The position numbers and the translations under genes were made by a program. The notes beneath the pieces were generated by a model, which did no database searches, was not told the DNA's origin, and saw only the letters and a program-made list of their open reading frames with translations. From Syntrophomonadaceae bacterium (lineage in GTDB: Bacteria > Bacillota > Dethiobacteria > DTU022 > UBA8154), in assembly GCA_007122565.1 (NCBI GenBank), contig SKTJ01000097.1:1-24926 (forward strand): a stretch of 24,926 nucleotides of DNA, in the 5' to 3' direction. Of the stretch, positions 15,078-22,630 are shown piece after piece. Each line of letters starts with the position of its first letter. Positions within the stretch are counted from its first letter, which is position 1.

Positions 15078-16052
15078 ATGGGTAACGTATACGTTCTGGC
15101 AGAGCACCGCCAGGGTGAGTTAAGAGAAGTAACCCTGGAGATGTTGACCAAGGCGGCGGCAGTGGCCGGGCAAACAGGTGGCGAAGTAGTGGCCGTGCTC
15201 CTGGGCAGCGGCGTTGACTCCTATGCGGAAAAGCTGGGAGGTTTCAGTGACCGTGTCCTTTATGTGGACGATCCTCTTTTCGCCGACTATAACTCTGAAA
15301 AATATCAGAAGGCGCTGGCCGCACTAATTCAGGAATACAAGCCTGAATTGATGATGATTGGCCATACCACCCAGGGTGTGGATCTGGCACCGGCACTGGC
15401 AGTGGAATTGAAGCTGCCGTTCATTCCCGATGTGATCGACATCAATGTGGAAGACGGCAAACTTAAGCCTGTGCGCCAGTATTACCAGGGAAAAGTTAAC
15501 GCCAACTTTGCTTTTAAGGGAGAGCCTCCTTATCTGATTACTTTCCGTGAAGCCTCCCTGGAGGTAGGCGAACCTGCCAAAAGTGGCGGTGTTGAGAAAA
15601 TTGATTCACCATTAAAAGAGGATATTGCCTATCGCCGCTTTATTGAATACGTGGAAGCGGAAGTGGGCGATGTGGATATCACCCAGTCGGAGATCCTTGT
15701 AGCCGTGGGGCGCGGGGTCAAAGAAGACAAAAATATGCCTCTGATTGAAGAATTGGCTGCAGTGATGAAAGCGGATATCTGTGGTTCCCGCGCGGCCATT
15801 GATGCAGGCTGGTTAGGTCACGACCGCCAGGTGGGCACCTCCGGGAAGACGGTTAAGCCCAAACTTTATATCGCCATCGGTATCTCCGGTGCATTCCAGC
15901 ACTTGGCCGGCATGAAAGGGGCTAAGACGATCGTGGCCATTAACAAGGACCCCGATGCCCCCATTTTCACAGAAGCCGATTTCGGTATTGTGGATGACCT
16001 ATTTAAGGTAATACCCAAGCTCACGGAAAAATTGAAGGAACTTAAAGGATAG
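15078..16052 (+). CDS. etfA: Electron transfer flavoprotein subunit alpha
   Basis: EtfA carries the main FAD. The 324-aa protein has an N-terminal alpha/beta domain (YVLAEHRQGELREVTLEML) and a classic C-terminal FAD-binding domain. In the latter, VAVGRGVKED, GSRAAIDAGWLGHDRQVG (residues about 238-255), the TSGKTVKPKLYIAIGISGAFQH segment, and AINKDPDAPIFTEADFGIVDDL are all present. It has no extra N-terminal ferredoxin domain. The start is one base after etfB. A 100-bp repeat-rich spacer separates it from hdrA; the first heptamer of that repeat begins within its TAG stop codon. The identification is firm. Confidence 0.96.
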   Translation: MGNVYVLAEHRQGELREVTLEMLTKAAAVAGQTGGEVVAVLLGSGVDSYAEKLGGFSDRVLYVDDPLFADYNSEKYQKALAALIQEYKPELMMIGHTTQGVDLAPALAVELKLPFIPDVIDINVEDGKLKPVRQYYQGKVNANFAFKGEPPYLITFREASLEVGEPAKSGGVEKIDSPLKEDIAYRRFIEYVEAEVGDVDITQSEILVAVGRGVKEDKNMPLIEELAAVMKADICGSRAAIDAGWLGHDRQVGTSGKTVKPKLYIAIGISGAFQHLAGMKGAKTIVAINKDPDAPIFTEADFGIVDDLFKVIPKLTEKLKELKG

Positions 16053-16148
16053 CAGGTAGCAGGTAGCGGGTAGCAGGTAAGAGTATGCTTGTCCTTAGAT
16101 TGATTTTTTGCTTCCTACCAGCTATCTAACTACCTAACTATCTATCCG
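16051..16148. repeat. Heptamer-repeat element between etfA and hdrA
   Basis: Four tandem 7-mers (AGCAGGT, AGCAGGT, AGCGGGT, AGCAGGT) occupy 16051-16078. The other end (16115-16147) carries CTACC/CTATCTA/CTACCTA units that resemble the same repeats in reverse orientation. It interrupts an otherwise tight operon without a T-tract terminator. A related CTATCTAACTATCC block recurs at about 22248. Confidence 0.65.
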
Positions 16149-16180
16149 AGTTTATTTTGGCTGGAGGATGGAATAACGCA

Positions 16181-18178
16181 ATGAACAACAAACCCAAAAT
16201 CGGCGTTTACGTCTGTCACTGCGGGGTCAATATCTCCAAGACGGTGGATATTGATGCTGTTGTCGAGTTTGCTTCCCGGATGCCCAACGTGAAGGTTGTG
16301 CGCGACTATGCCTACATGTGTTCAGACCCGGGGCAGTTGTTAATCCGTGAAGATATTGAAAAAGAGGGATTGAACCGCGTGGTCGTGGCTTCCTGCTCAC
16401 CGCGCATGCATGAATCTACGTTTCGTAAAACCCTCGCTGCGGCGGGGCTGAACTCCTATTACCTGGAGATGGCAAATATCAGGGAACAGTGTTCATGGGT
16501 TCATGAGGACAAGGAAGAAGCCACGGCCAAGGCTAAAAAAATAGTCTATGCCGCTGTGGCCAAGGCACGCCTGCTGGAGCCTCTCTATGAAAAAGAGGTG
16601 GATGTGGAGCCTGCCACCCTGGTAATTGGCGCCGGTATTGCTGGCATCCAGGCCGCTTTGGATATTGCCAATGCGGGATTTAAGGTTTACCTGGTGGAGA
16701 AGACCCCGTCTGTGGGAGGGCGTATGTCCCAGCTTGATAAAACCTTCCCCACGCTGGACTGTTCCGCCTGTATCCTTACACCTAAGATGGTGGATGTGGC
16801 CAATCACCCCAATGTTGAGTTGCTTGCTTACTCCCAGGTGGAGGATATAACCGGTTACGTGGGCAATTTTGATGTAAAAGTGCGCAAGAAAGCCCGTTAT
16901 GTGGATGTTAACAAGTGTACCGGTTGTGGTGTCTGTTCTGAGGAATGCCGCCTCAAGAATCGCATTCCCAGTGAATTTAATATGGAGATGGGCAAACGGG
17001 CCGCTATTTACCTGCCTTTCCCCCAGGCTGTTCCGGCAAAGTATACGATTGATCCGGAGCGTTGCCTTTTCCTGACGCGGGGTAAGTGCGGCAAGTCGCC
17101 TAAATGCGTTGATGCCTGCTCTGCGGGAGCGATCAACTTTGAACAAGAAGATGAGATCGCTGAATTTAAGGTGGGAACGGTGATCGTGGCTACCGGTTTT
17201 GATGTCTTCGACGCGGCCCGCAAGCCTGAGTATGGTTACAGTGACTATCCCAATGTTGTTACGGGGCTTGAGTTTGAGCGCCTTGTTTCCGCTTCCGGTC
17301 CCACGGGAGGCGCGGTGGTGCTGGGTGAAGGTGAGGATGCAGTAGTTCCCAAAGATATTGCCTTTATCAAGTGTGTGGGCTCCCGCGATGCGAGCGTGGG
17401 CAACGAGTATTGCTCCCGCGTTTGCTGTATGTATACGGCCAAGCTGGCCCACCTGGTAATGGAGAAAGTCCCCGGTGCCAATGTACGTATTTATTACATG
17501 GACGTGCGTGCTTTCGGCAAAGGGTTTGAAGAGTTCTATGACCGGGTAAGACGGGAAGGGATTCGCTACATCCGTGGCAATCCTTCCGAGATCTTCAAGC
17601 GTGGCGAGAAGTTGGTTGTCAAAGTTGAGGATACCCTGACGGCAACCCCCCTGGAGGATGAGGTTGATATGGTAGTCCTTGCTGTGGGTCTGGAGCCGCG
17701 CAAGGATGCACGGGAAATAATTGATATTTTGCGCCTCTCCCAATCCGGTGACCGCTTTTATCTGGAGGCCCATCCCAAGCTGGCGCCGGTGGATACGGCA
17801 ACCGACGGTGTTTTCCTGGCCGGATGTGCCCAGGGGCCGAAAGATATTCCGGATACGGTGGCCCAGGCCAAGGGTGCGGCTTCGTCCGCCCTGGTGCTCC
17901 TGGCCAGCGGTAAAGTGAAGATCCAGGCACAAATATCCGTCGTGGACCAAAGTACCTGCCGGGGCTGCGGCTATTGTGTGGAGATATGTCCTTACGGCGC
18001 CATCGACTTGGTTACGGTAAATCGTATGGGCAACCTTGCACAGGCAGCCGAGGTTAACGAGGCCCTTTGCAAAGGCTGCGGAGCTTGTGCAGCAGCCTGT
18101 TTCTCCGGATCAATCCAACAAAAATCATTTATGGACAGGCAAATCCTGCCACAAATTGCTGTATTGGGGGTCATGTGA
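16181..18178 (+). CDS. hdrA: Heterodisulfide reductase subunit HdrA (flavin bifurcation hub)
   Basis: HdrA holds the FAD that splits electron pairs between ferredoxin and a second acceptor in Hdr-type complexes. From ATG 16181 it is 665 aa, a full-length form. The N-terminal domain starts IGVYVCHCGVNI. The Rossmann FAD motif is VIGAGIAGIQAA (148-159), followed by DCSACILTPKM. Four more cluster motifs are visible: C246-C249-C252-C256; an unusual set C295, C303, C309, C313; C593-C596-C599-C603; and C630-C633-C636-C640. A TTG at 16157 is an alternative start, but GGAGG at 16163 favours the ATG. Its stop overlaps the next start (TGATG). The identification is firm. Confidence 0.96.
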   Translation: MNNKPKIGVYVCHCGVNISKTVDIDAVVEFASRMPNVKVVRDYAYMCSDPGQLLIREDIEKEGLNRVVVASCSPRMHESTFRKTLAAAGLNSYYLEMANIREQCSWVHEDKEEATAKAKKIVYAAVAKARLLEPLYEKEVDVEPATLVIGAGIAGIQAALDIANAGFKVYLVEKTPSVGGRMSQLDKTFPTLDCSACILTPKMVDVANHPNVELLAYSQVEDITGYVGNFDVKVRKKARYVDVNKCTGCGVCSEECRLKNRIPSEFNMEMGKRAAIYLPFPQAVPAKYTIDPERCLFLTRGKCGKSPKCVDACSAGAINFEQEDEIAEFKVGTVIVATGFDVFDAARKPEYGYSDYPNVVTGLEFERLVSASGPTGGAVVLGEGEDAVVPKDIAFIKCVGSRDASVGNEYCSRVCCMYTAKLAHLVMEKVPGANVRIYYMDVRAFGKGFEEFYDRVRREGIRYIRGNPSEIFKRGEKLVVKVEDTLTATPLEDEVDMVVLAVGLEPRKDAREIIDILRLSQSGDRFYLEAHPKLAPVDTATDGVFLAGCAQGPKDIPDTVAQAKGAASSALVLLASGKVKIQAQISVVDQSTCRGCGYCVEICPYGAIDLVTVNRMGNLAQAAEVNEALCKGCGACAAACFSGSIQQKSFMDRQILPQIAVLGVM

Positions 18179-18609
18179 TGAGTGCAGAGTACCAACCCAA
18201 CATCGTGGCCTTTCTGTGTAACTGGTGTTCCTATGCCGGGGCTGACCTGGCCGGGACCAGTCGGACCAATTACCCTTCTAACCTAAATGTGATCCGTGTG
18301 ATGTGCAGCGGCCGGGTAAACCCCCTTTTCGTGGTCAATGCCCTGCAACAGGGTGCGGATGGAGTGCTCGTCTCCGGTTGTCATCCGGGAGACTGCCATT
18401 ATATGGAAGGAAACTTCTACGCCCGGCGCCGTTTTGGCATGATGAAGGAACTACTTGAGTACGTGGGCGTGGAGCCTGGTCGTTTTAATATGAGCTGGGT
18501 TTCTGCTTCTGAAGGCGCAAAGTGGAAAGACGTGGTGGGGGAAGTGGTGGATAAGGCAAAGGAAGCCGGGCCCTTTAAACAATTCCGGCGTGACAAAATA
18601 AACTGGTGA
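18178..18609 (+). CDS. MvhD/FlxD-type [2Fe-2S] linker protein
   Basis: This 143-aa protein belongs to the MvhD family, which passes electrons from a hydrogenase, formate dehydrogenase or Flx module into HdrA. The five conserved cysteines are present: C14 and C17 (CNWCSYAGAD), C43 (VMCSGRV), C68 and C73 (GCHPGDCHY). The start at 18178 shares one base with the hdrA stop, so translation is coupled; an upstream open frame within hdrA is not needed. No hydrogenase gene follows. Instead the next three genes form an NAD(P)H-type module, matching the Flx (flavin oxidoreductase) version of this system. Confidence 0.92.
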   Translation: MSAEYQPNIVAFLCNWCSYAGADLAGTSRTNYPSNLNVIRVMCSGRVNPLFVVNALQQGADGVLVSGCHPGDCHYMEGNFYARRRFGMMKELLEYVGVEPGRFNMSWVSASEGAKWKDVVGEVVDKAKEAGPFKQFRRDKINW

Positions 18610-18622
18610 GGGGGATGATCAC

Positions 18623-19606
18623 TTGGTAGACGTAGCAAAACTAAAGGAGATAGCCAGGGAGACTGTCTCCCGGGACGATGTGAAATATTTGATCGGGTGG
18701 AGACAGGGCACCTTTGGCTTTCGCGCCGCCCCACACTTTGTCAATAAGCCGGAAGATGTGGATCAATTAATTTTTTCACCCCTTTGCAGCCATAACCTGG
18801 CGACCTACCTTACTGGGGTGGAAAAGCTTCCGGTGCCGCGGGGGCAGGAGGCCGACAGCCGTAAGGTTGCCCTTATGGTCAAAGGCTGTGACAGCCGTGC
18901 CGTGGTGCTGCAACTGGTGGAGCAGGGATATGGACGGGACAGTGTGGTTGTGATCGGTTGTCCCTGCCAGGGTGTTGTAGACCAGAAAAAAGTAGAGGCA
19001 AAGTATCCCGATATGGGGGAAAATATAACAGCGGAGTGGGGCGAAAAGACAATTATATTTAATCTCCCCTCCGGTAAGACGGAGGTTCCCCGGGAAGAAG
19101 TGCTGGCCGGCAAGTGTCTCACCTGCCGTTATCCCAACCCGCTCCTCGCCGACGCTGGAGCCTGGGAAGAGGTGGCGGTCTGGGGCAGTGACGACTATGC
19201 CGATGTACAGGACTTAGAGGCCGGGAATCCACAGGAACGTCGGGCGTTTTGGGAAGATAAATTCGCCAGTTGTATCCGTTGTTATGCCTGCCGTAACGTT
19301 TGCCCCATGTGTTACTGCGAGGATTGTATACTGGACCGGCTGAATCCCCAATGGATAACACGGGCCGTTAACCCCACGGAAAACACGGCTTTCCATCTTT
19401 CCCGGGCCTTTCATCTGGCCGGCCGTTGTATTGAGTGCGGTGAATGTGAGCGGGTTTGTCCCGTGGATATACCTTTAATGAAGCTAAACAGAAAACTGAC
19501 CAAAGAGGTTCGGGAAAATTACGACTATGAACCAGGGCTCGATCCTGAAGCCAAACCGCTGCAGGCCAGTTATCGCCCCAATGACAAAGAAGACTTCATT
19601 CTCTAG
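18623..19606 (+). CDS. FlxC-like/FdhB-like iron-sulfur subunit
   Basis: This 327-aa protein combines a FrhB/FdhB-type domain (VKGCDSRAVVLQLVEQ, about 88-103, then IGCPCQGV) with a CLTCRYPNP motif and two C-terminal [4Fe-4S] ferredoxin motifs, CIRCYACRNVCP and CIECGECERVCP. It should relay electrons between the NAD(P)H-oxidising subunit and MvhD/HdrA. The start is TTG at 18623, 8 bases after GAGGGGG; the nearer ATG at 18615 is out of frame. By gene order (hdrA, flxD, flxC, flxB, flxA) it matches FlxC of the FlxABCD-HdrABC systems of sulfate reducers, although the name is inferred from order and domain type. Confidence 0.8.
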   Translation: MVDVAKLKEIARETVSRDDVKYLIGWRQGTFGFRAAPHFVNKPEDVDQLIFSPLCSHNLATYLTGVEKLPVPRGQEADSRKVALMVKGCDSRAVVLQLVEQGYGRDSVVVIGCPCQGVVDQKKVEAKYPDMGENITAEWGEKTIIFNLPSGKTEVPREEVLAGKCLTCRYPNPLLADAGAWEEVAVWGSDDYADVQDLEAGNPQERRAFWEDKFASCIRCYACRNVCPMCYCEDCILDRLNPQWITRAVNPTENTAFHLSRAFHLAGRCIECGECERVCPVDIPLMKLNRKLTKEVRENYDYEPGLDPEAKPLQASYRPNDKEDFIL

Positions 19607-19617
19607 AGGTGGACTTA

Positions 19618-20631
19618 ATGGATATTTTAAAGCTGAGTAAGGATAAATTTGCTGATTTTCTCGCCACTTTGAGCGAGCAAAAGCTTTACGCCCCGCAAAA
19701 GGTGGGGGAGAGCCTTCGTTTTGCTCCGGTGACGGAAAACAGCAAAGTGGAGTTGGACATGGCCAATACCACGGTACCGCCGAAGAGCATTTTCTTTCCC
19801 CAGACAGAGACTCTTTACAGCTATGAAATGGGTAATACGGAGATGCAGACGCCGCGGGAAGTGGATGAGGGTATTGTACTTGGTGCCAGGCCCTGCGATG
19901 CCCGGGCCCTTGTTATTGTTGACAATCTTTTTGCCTGGGATGTGGATGATCCCTATTACCAGGATCAGCGTGCTAAAAACACTGTGGTGGGCCTGGCTTG
20001 CAATAAACCCTGCGTTAACTGCTTCTGCCTTTCAGTAGGGGGCGACCCGGCCTCAACGGAGGGGCTGGATGTCCTGATGACCGAGCTGGAAGATGCATAC
20101 GTGCTGGAGCCGCTTACGGAAAAAGGACAGAAACTCTGTCAGTCCGTTGCCGCGGTAACGGAGCAGGCGGCGGCCGAAGATCAGGACGGGGCAAAAGCGT
20201 TGCACCAGCAGGCCCGGGAAATGATTACGCGCAAGATTGAAACAGAAGGCATTCCAGAGAAACTACCTACCCTCTGGGATAATTCACTTTGGCAGGAGAC
20301 TGCTGATTCCTGCCTTGGTTGCGGTGTTTGTACCTTCCTCTGCCCCACCTGTCACTGTTTTGATATTCAGGATGAGGTGGAAGGTATTGAGGGAAGGCGC
20401 TGCCGCATGTGGGATTCCTGCATGTTCAAGGAATATACCCTGCATACTTCAGGGCATAACCCCCGTCCGACCCGCCGGGAACGGACACGGAACCGCATTA
20501 ATCACAAATACAGCTACTTCGTCCAAAAGTTTGACGTGATTGCTTGCGTCGGCTGCGGACGCTGTATCAACTCCTGTCCGGTGAATATCGACATCGTCGA
20601 GATTCTGCGGCAGGCAAAGGAGGCGCTATGA
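19618..20631 (+). CDS. FlxB-like iron-sulfur subunit (sulfhydrogenase beta/AsrA type)
   Basis: This 337-aa protein belongs to the sulfhydrogenase-beta/anaerobic sulfite reductase A group. It shows LGARPCDARAL (about 90-100), a DPYYQDQR stretch, CNKPCVNCFC, and two C-terminal ferredoxin motifs, CLGCGVCTFLCP and CVGCGRCINSCP. Such subunits carry electrons from the FAD/NAD(P) subunit encoded next door. ATG 19618 is chosen because GAGGTGG lies 6 bases upstream; an in-frame GTG at 19609 is an alternative. Its stop overlaps the next start (ATGA), showing coupling. No active-site subunit (hydrogenase or sirohaem) is nearby, so it is unlikely to be part of a sulfhydrogenase. Confidence 0.85.
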   Translation: MDILKLSKDKFADFLATLSEQKLYAPQKVGESLRFAPVTENSKVELDMANTTVPPKSIFFPQTETLYSYEMGNTEMQTPREVDEGIVLGARPCDARALVIVDNLFAWDVDDPYYQDQRAKNTVVGLACNKPCVNCFCLSVGGDPASTEGLDVLMTELEDAYVLEPLTEKGQKLCQSVAAVTEQAAAEDQDGAKALHQQAREMITRKIETEGIPEKLPTLWDNSLWQETADSCLGCGVCTFLCPTCHCFDIQDEVEGIEGRRCRMWDSCMFKEYTLHTSGHNPRPTRRERTRNRINHKYSYFVQKFDVIACVGCGRCINSCPVNIDIVEILRQAKEAL

Positions 20632-21479
20632 TGTGTAATAACGCCAATCCTTATGTTCCCTATGTGGCAACAATTGAGGATGCCTGGTTTGAAACGGAGG
20701 GCGATCGTTGTGTCAAGACCTTTAAAGTAACCCTGGATGACGCAGCGGCGCGGGAAAGCTGGAGCCACCAGCCGGGACAGTGTGCCATGGTGGGCATTCT
20801 GGGTGTGGGTGAAAGCATGTTCTGTATTTCCTGTTCCCCCACTGAAGGTGATTTTTTGCGCTTTTCCATCATGCGTGCCGGTAAAAATACCCAGGCCCTG
20901 CATGAACTGGAAGCGGGAGACAAAATAATGGTGCGGGGCCCTTACGGTAACACCTTCCCCTTGGATGAATGGAAAGGGAAGCAGATTATCACGATTGGCG
21001 GCGGTATCGGCCAGGCGCCCCTGCGTCCAATTGTGGAATATGTTAAGGCCAACCTCGACCAATATGCGGGCCTCACCATGATCTATGGTGCCCGTACTTC
21101 CGGAGACCTCTGCTTTAAGGGCGAGTTTGAGGATATGTCAAAATCGGACGATCTCAACTGCCATCTCACCATTGACCTGGAAGAAGAGGGCTGGGGTTAC
21201 AATGTTGGCTTCGTGCCCACTATGCTAATGGATGTTAATCCCTCTCCGGAAAATGCAATCGCCATTACCTGCGGGCCGCCGATCATGATCCGCTTCGTCC
21301 TGGAAAACCTTAAAAAGCTGGGCTTTGCCGACGAGCAGATCTACACCACCCTGGAAAACAGGATGAAATGCGGTTTTGGCAAGTGTGGCCGCTGTAATGT
21401 TGGTAATCTTTATGTTTGCAAGGACGGTCCCGTTTTCAGTTATGCCACGCTGAAGGACATCCCTGAAGCATTCGCTTAA
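20628..21479 (+). CDS. FlxA-like NAD(P)H-FAD-[2Fe-2S] oxidoreductase subunit
   Basis: This 283-aa protein belongs to the ferredoxin-reductase/dihydroorotate-dehydrogenase electron-transfer family (AsrB, sulfhydrogenase gamma, FlxA). It has an FAD-binding beta barrel with RFSIMRAGKNT (about 78-88) and GPYGNTFPL, a pyridine-nucleotide Rossmann motif IGGGIGQAPLRP (123-134), TCGPPIMI, and a C-terminal [2Fe-2S] site with C248, C253, C256 and C264. It is the likely NAD(P)H entry or exit point for the complex. The ATG at 20628 overlaps the previous stop; a second ATG at 20631 is equally placed behind AAAGGAGG. It is the last operon gene. Confidence 0.9.
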   Translation: MMCNNANPYVPYVATIEDAWFETEGDRCVKTFKVTLDDAAARESWSHQPGQCAMVGILGVGESMFCISCSPTEGDFLRFSIMRAGKNTQALHELEAGDKIMVRGPYGNTFPLDEWKGKQIITIGGGIGQAPLRPIVEYVKANLDQYAGLTMIYGARTSGDLCFKGEFEDMSKSDDLNCHLTIDLEEEGWGYNVGFVPTMLMDVNPSPENAIAITCGPPIMIRFVLENLKKLGFADEQIYTTLENRMKCGFGKCGRCNVGNLYVCKDGPVFSYATLKDIPEAFA

Positions 21480-21526
21480 TATTGGGGAGTCTTTACTGCG
21501 GCATGATTGACGGAAGATTTGTACGA

Positions 21527-21554
21527 AAAGGGGCTAATATGTTTTAGCCCCTTT
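21527..21554 (+). terminator. Hairpin terminator after the Hdr/Etf/Flx operon
   Basis: AAAGGGGCTAA (21527-21537) and TTAGCCCCTTT (21544-21554) form a perfect 11-bp stem around a 6-base loop, ending in TTT and followed by GCCTTT. It lies 47 bases after the last stop codon. Confidence 0.8.
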
Positions 21555-21732
21555 GCCTTTCGCTAATGAGCGGTATGGCTATTTCCAGTATTTACACCCG
21601 TTTCGTCCTTGATCCGGGCCTGTCCCCTGTTTTATACTACTAAGGCAATTCTGTACAGGAGTCAGTGGTCAGGAATAAAAGTTGAATACCTGAGTGTTTA
21701 CCGCAGGCATGGTCAGAAGGGACGTGAACAGT

Positions 21733-22224
21733 TTGGATCACTTTGGGCAGGTAATGGATCTGAAAGAGGAGAATAAAGCGATCGTAAAAGTTCGCCCTAA
21801 TCTCTCCTGCGAAAATTGTGGTCGCTGTGGCGGCTTTTTCGGCGACCCGGAGAAAAGGCAGGATCAACTGGTGGAAGTACTAAACCCCATCGGTGCGGGA
21901 AAAGGTCAGCTTGTACGTTTGGAGGCGCGGCCCACAGAAGTTCTGATGGCTGCTTTTATGCTTTATCTGCTTCCCCTTGTTGCTCTGTTAATCGGCCTTT
22001 TTGCCGGGAGGAGTGTTGCTCTAAGCCAGGGCCTGTCAGGCAGTGCCGACATATGGGGCTTGGTAACAGGGCTCGTTTTTATGGTTTTACTGTTCTTAGT
22101 GCTGCGTATGCATGAACGAAACCTGGCAAAAGGGAGACGCTTCAAGGCGGTTATCGCAGCTGTGGTCAGTGAAGACGAGATACCTGAACATGCCCGTTTT
22201 CCGGCACCGGCGGAAAACAGTTAG
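21733..22224 (+). CDS. RseC/SoxR-reducing-system family membrane protein
   Basis: From TTG 21733 this is a 163-aa protein of the RseC family. It has an N-terminal domain with CENCGRCGGFFG, a beta-rich stretch, two transmembrane helices (about residues 73-92 and 102-124) and a basic cytoplasmic tail. RseC proteins are often encoded near Rnf or sigma-E genes and are linked to redox or envelope stress; the molecular role is unclear. AAGGGACGTG before 21733 favours this TTG start; GTG 21694 and ATG 21709 are alternatives lacking a good ribosome site. A spacer with AGTCAGTGGTCAGGA repeats precedes it. It is separated from the Hdr operon by a terminator. Confidence 0.8.
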   Translation: MDHFGQVMDLKEENKAIVKVRPNLSCENCGRCGGFFGDPEKRQDQLVEVLNPIGAGKGQLVRLEARPTEVLMAAFMLYLLPLVALLIGLFAGRSVALSQGLSGSADIWGLVTGLVFMVLLFLVLRMHERNLAKGRRFKAVIAAVVSEDEIPEHARFPAPAENS

Positions 22225-22234
22225 ATGGCCTATC

Positions 22235-22266
22235 CACACACTACCACCTATCTAACTATCCAACGA
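22235..22266. repeat. CTATCTAACTATCC-type repeat block
   Basis: CTACCACCTATCTAACTATCC resembles the right end of the element between etfA and hdrA. It lies directly upstream of the lysine-riboswitch promoter. Confidence 0.5.
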
Positions 22267-22278
22267 GTAGTATGTGGG

Positions 22279-22307
22279 TTGCGATTTCCGCGAGTTTATG
22301 ATAAAAT
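22279..22307 (+). promoter_or_regulatory. Sigma-A promoter of the lysA-dapF transcript
   Basis: TTGCGA (22279-22284) and TAAAAT (22302-22307) are separated by exactly 17 bases. Transcription would start near 22314, about 30 bases before the riboswitch aptamer. Confidence 0.7.
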
Positions 22308-22343
22308 ACCAGAAAATAATATAAGCCTCATCTCTTTTACTGG

Positions 22344-22538
22344 GGTGAGGTAGAGGTGCGGTAGGTCAAGAGTATCCTGGGGAGGACCGGTCTTTTGAAC
22401 CGGGAAAAAGGGGCCACCGCCGAAGTTTTTAGCTTTACCGGGAAGCTAAAAGCTGGTTCGCTGATGAATAATCTGCGGACTGTCACCTGGATTAGCTACC
22501 GAACGAACCCTACTGTCCAGGTGGAGCGCTATCTCATC
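22344..22538 (+). ncRNA. Lysine riboswitch (L-box)
   Basis: The conserved lysine-aptamer blocks are present in order: GAGGTAGAGGTGCG, AAGAGTA, AAAGGGG, CACCGCCGAAG, and CTGTCACC. P1 is formed by GGTGAGGTAG (22344-22353) with CTATCTCATC (22529-22538), ten pairs including two G-U. CACCTGG and CCAGGTG make the last peripheral helix. Its position upstream of lysA fits lysine feedback control. Confidence 0.95.
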
Positions 22539-22572
22539 AGGGTTTAAGAGGTTAATGCGGGCTATGCAATTG

Positions 22573-22610
22573 GCGGCTACGTTTAAGCTCGTAAGCCGCT
22601 TTATCATTTT
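22573..22610 (+). terminator. Attenuator hairpin of the lysine riboswitch
   Basis: GCGGCTACG (22573-22581) pairs with CGTAAGCCGC (22590-22599) through nine pairs and a one-base bulge, followed by TTTATCATTTT. It ends just before the lysA ribosome site (GAGGGG, 22613-22618), as expected for lysine-dependent premature termination. Confidence 0.6.
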
Positions 22611-22630
22611 AAGAGGGGTGGTGTACATGA

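Noticed and set aside
16493..17950. 485-codon open frame on the minus strand
   Set aside because: It lies entirely opposite hdrA, whose Rossmann and cluster motifs are unmistakable; the translation shows no recognisable domain and it lacks a ribosome site. It is a codon-bias shadow.
18067..18177. Upstream extension of the MvhD-like gene
   Set aside because: This part overlaps the last ferredoxin motif of hdrA in another frame; the coupled ATG at 18178 gives a normal MvhD N-terminus.
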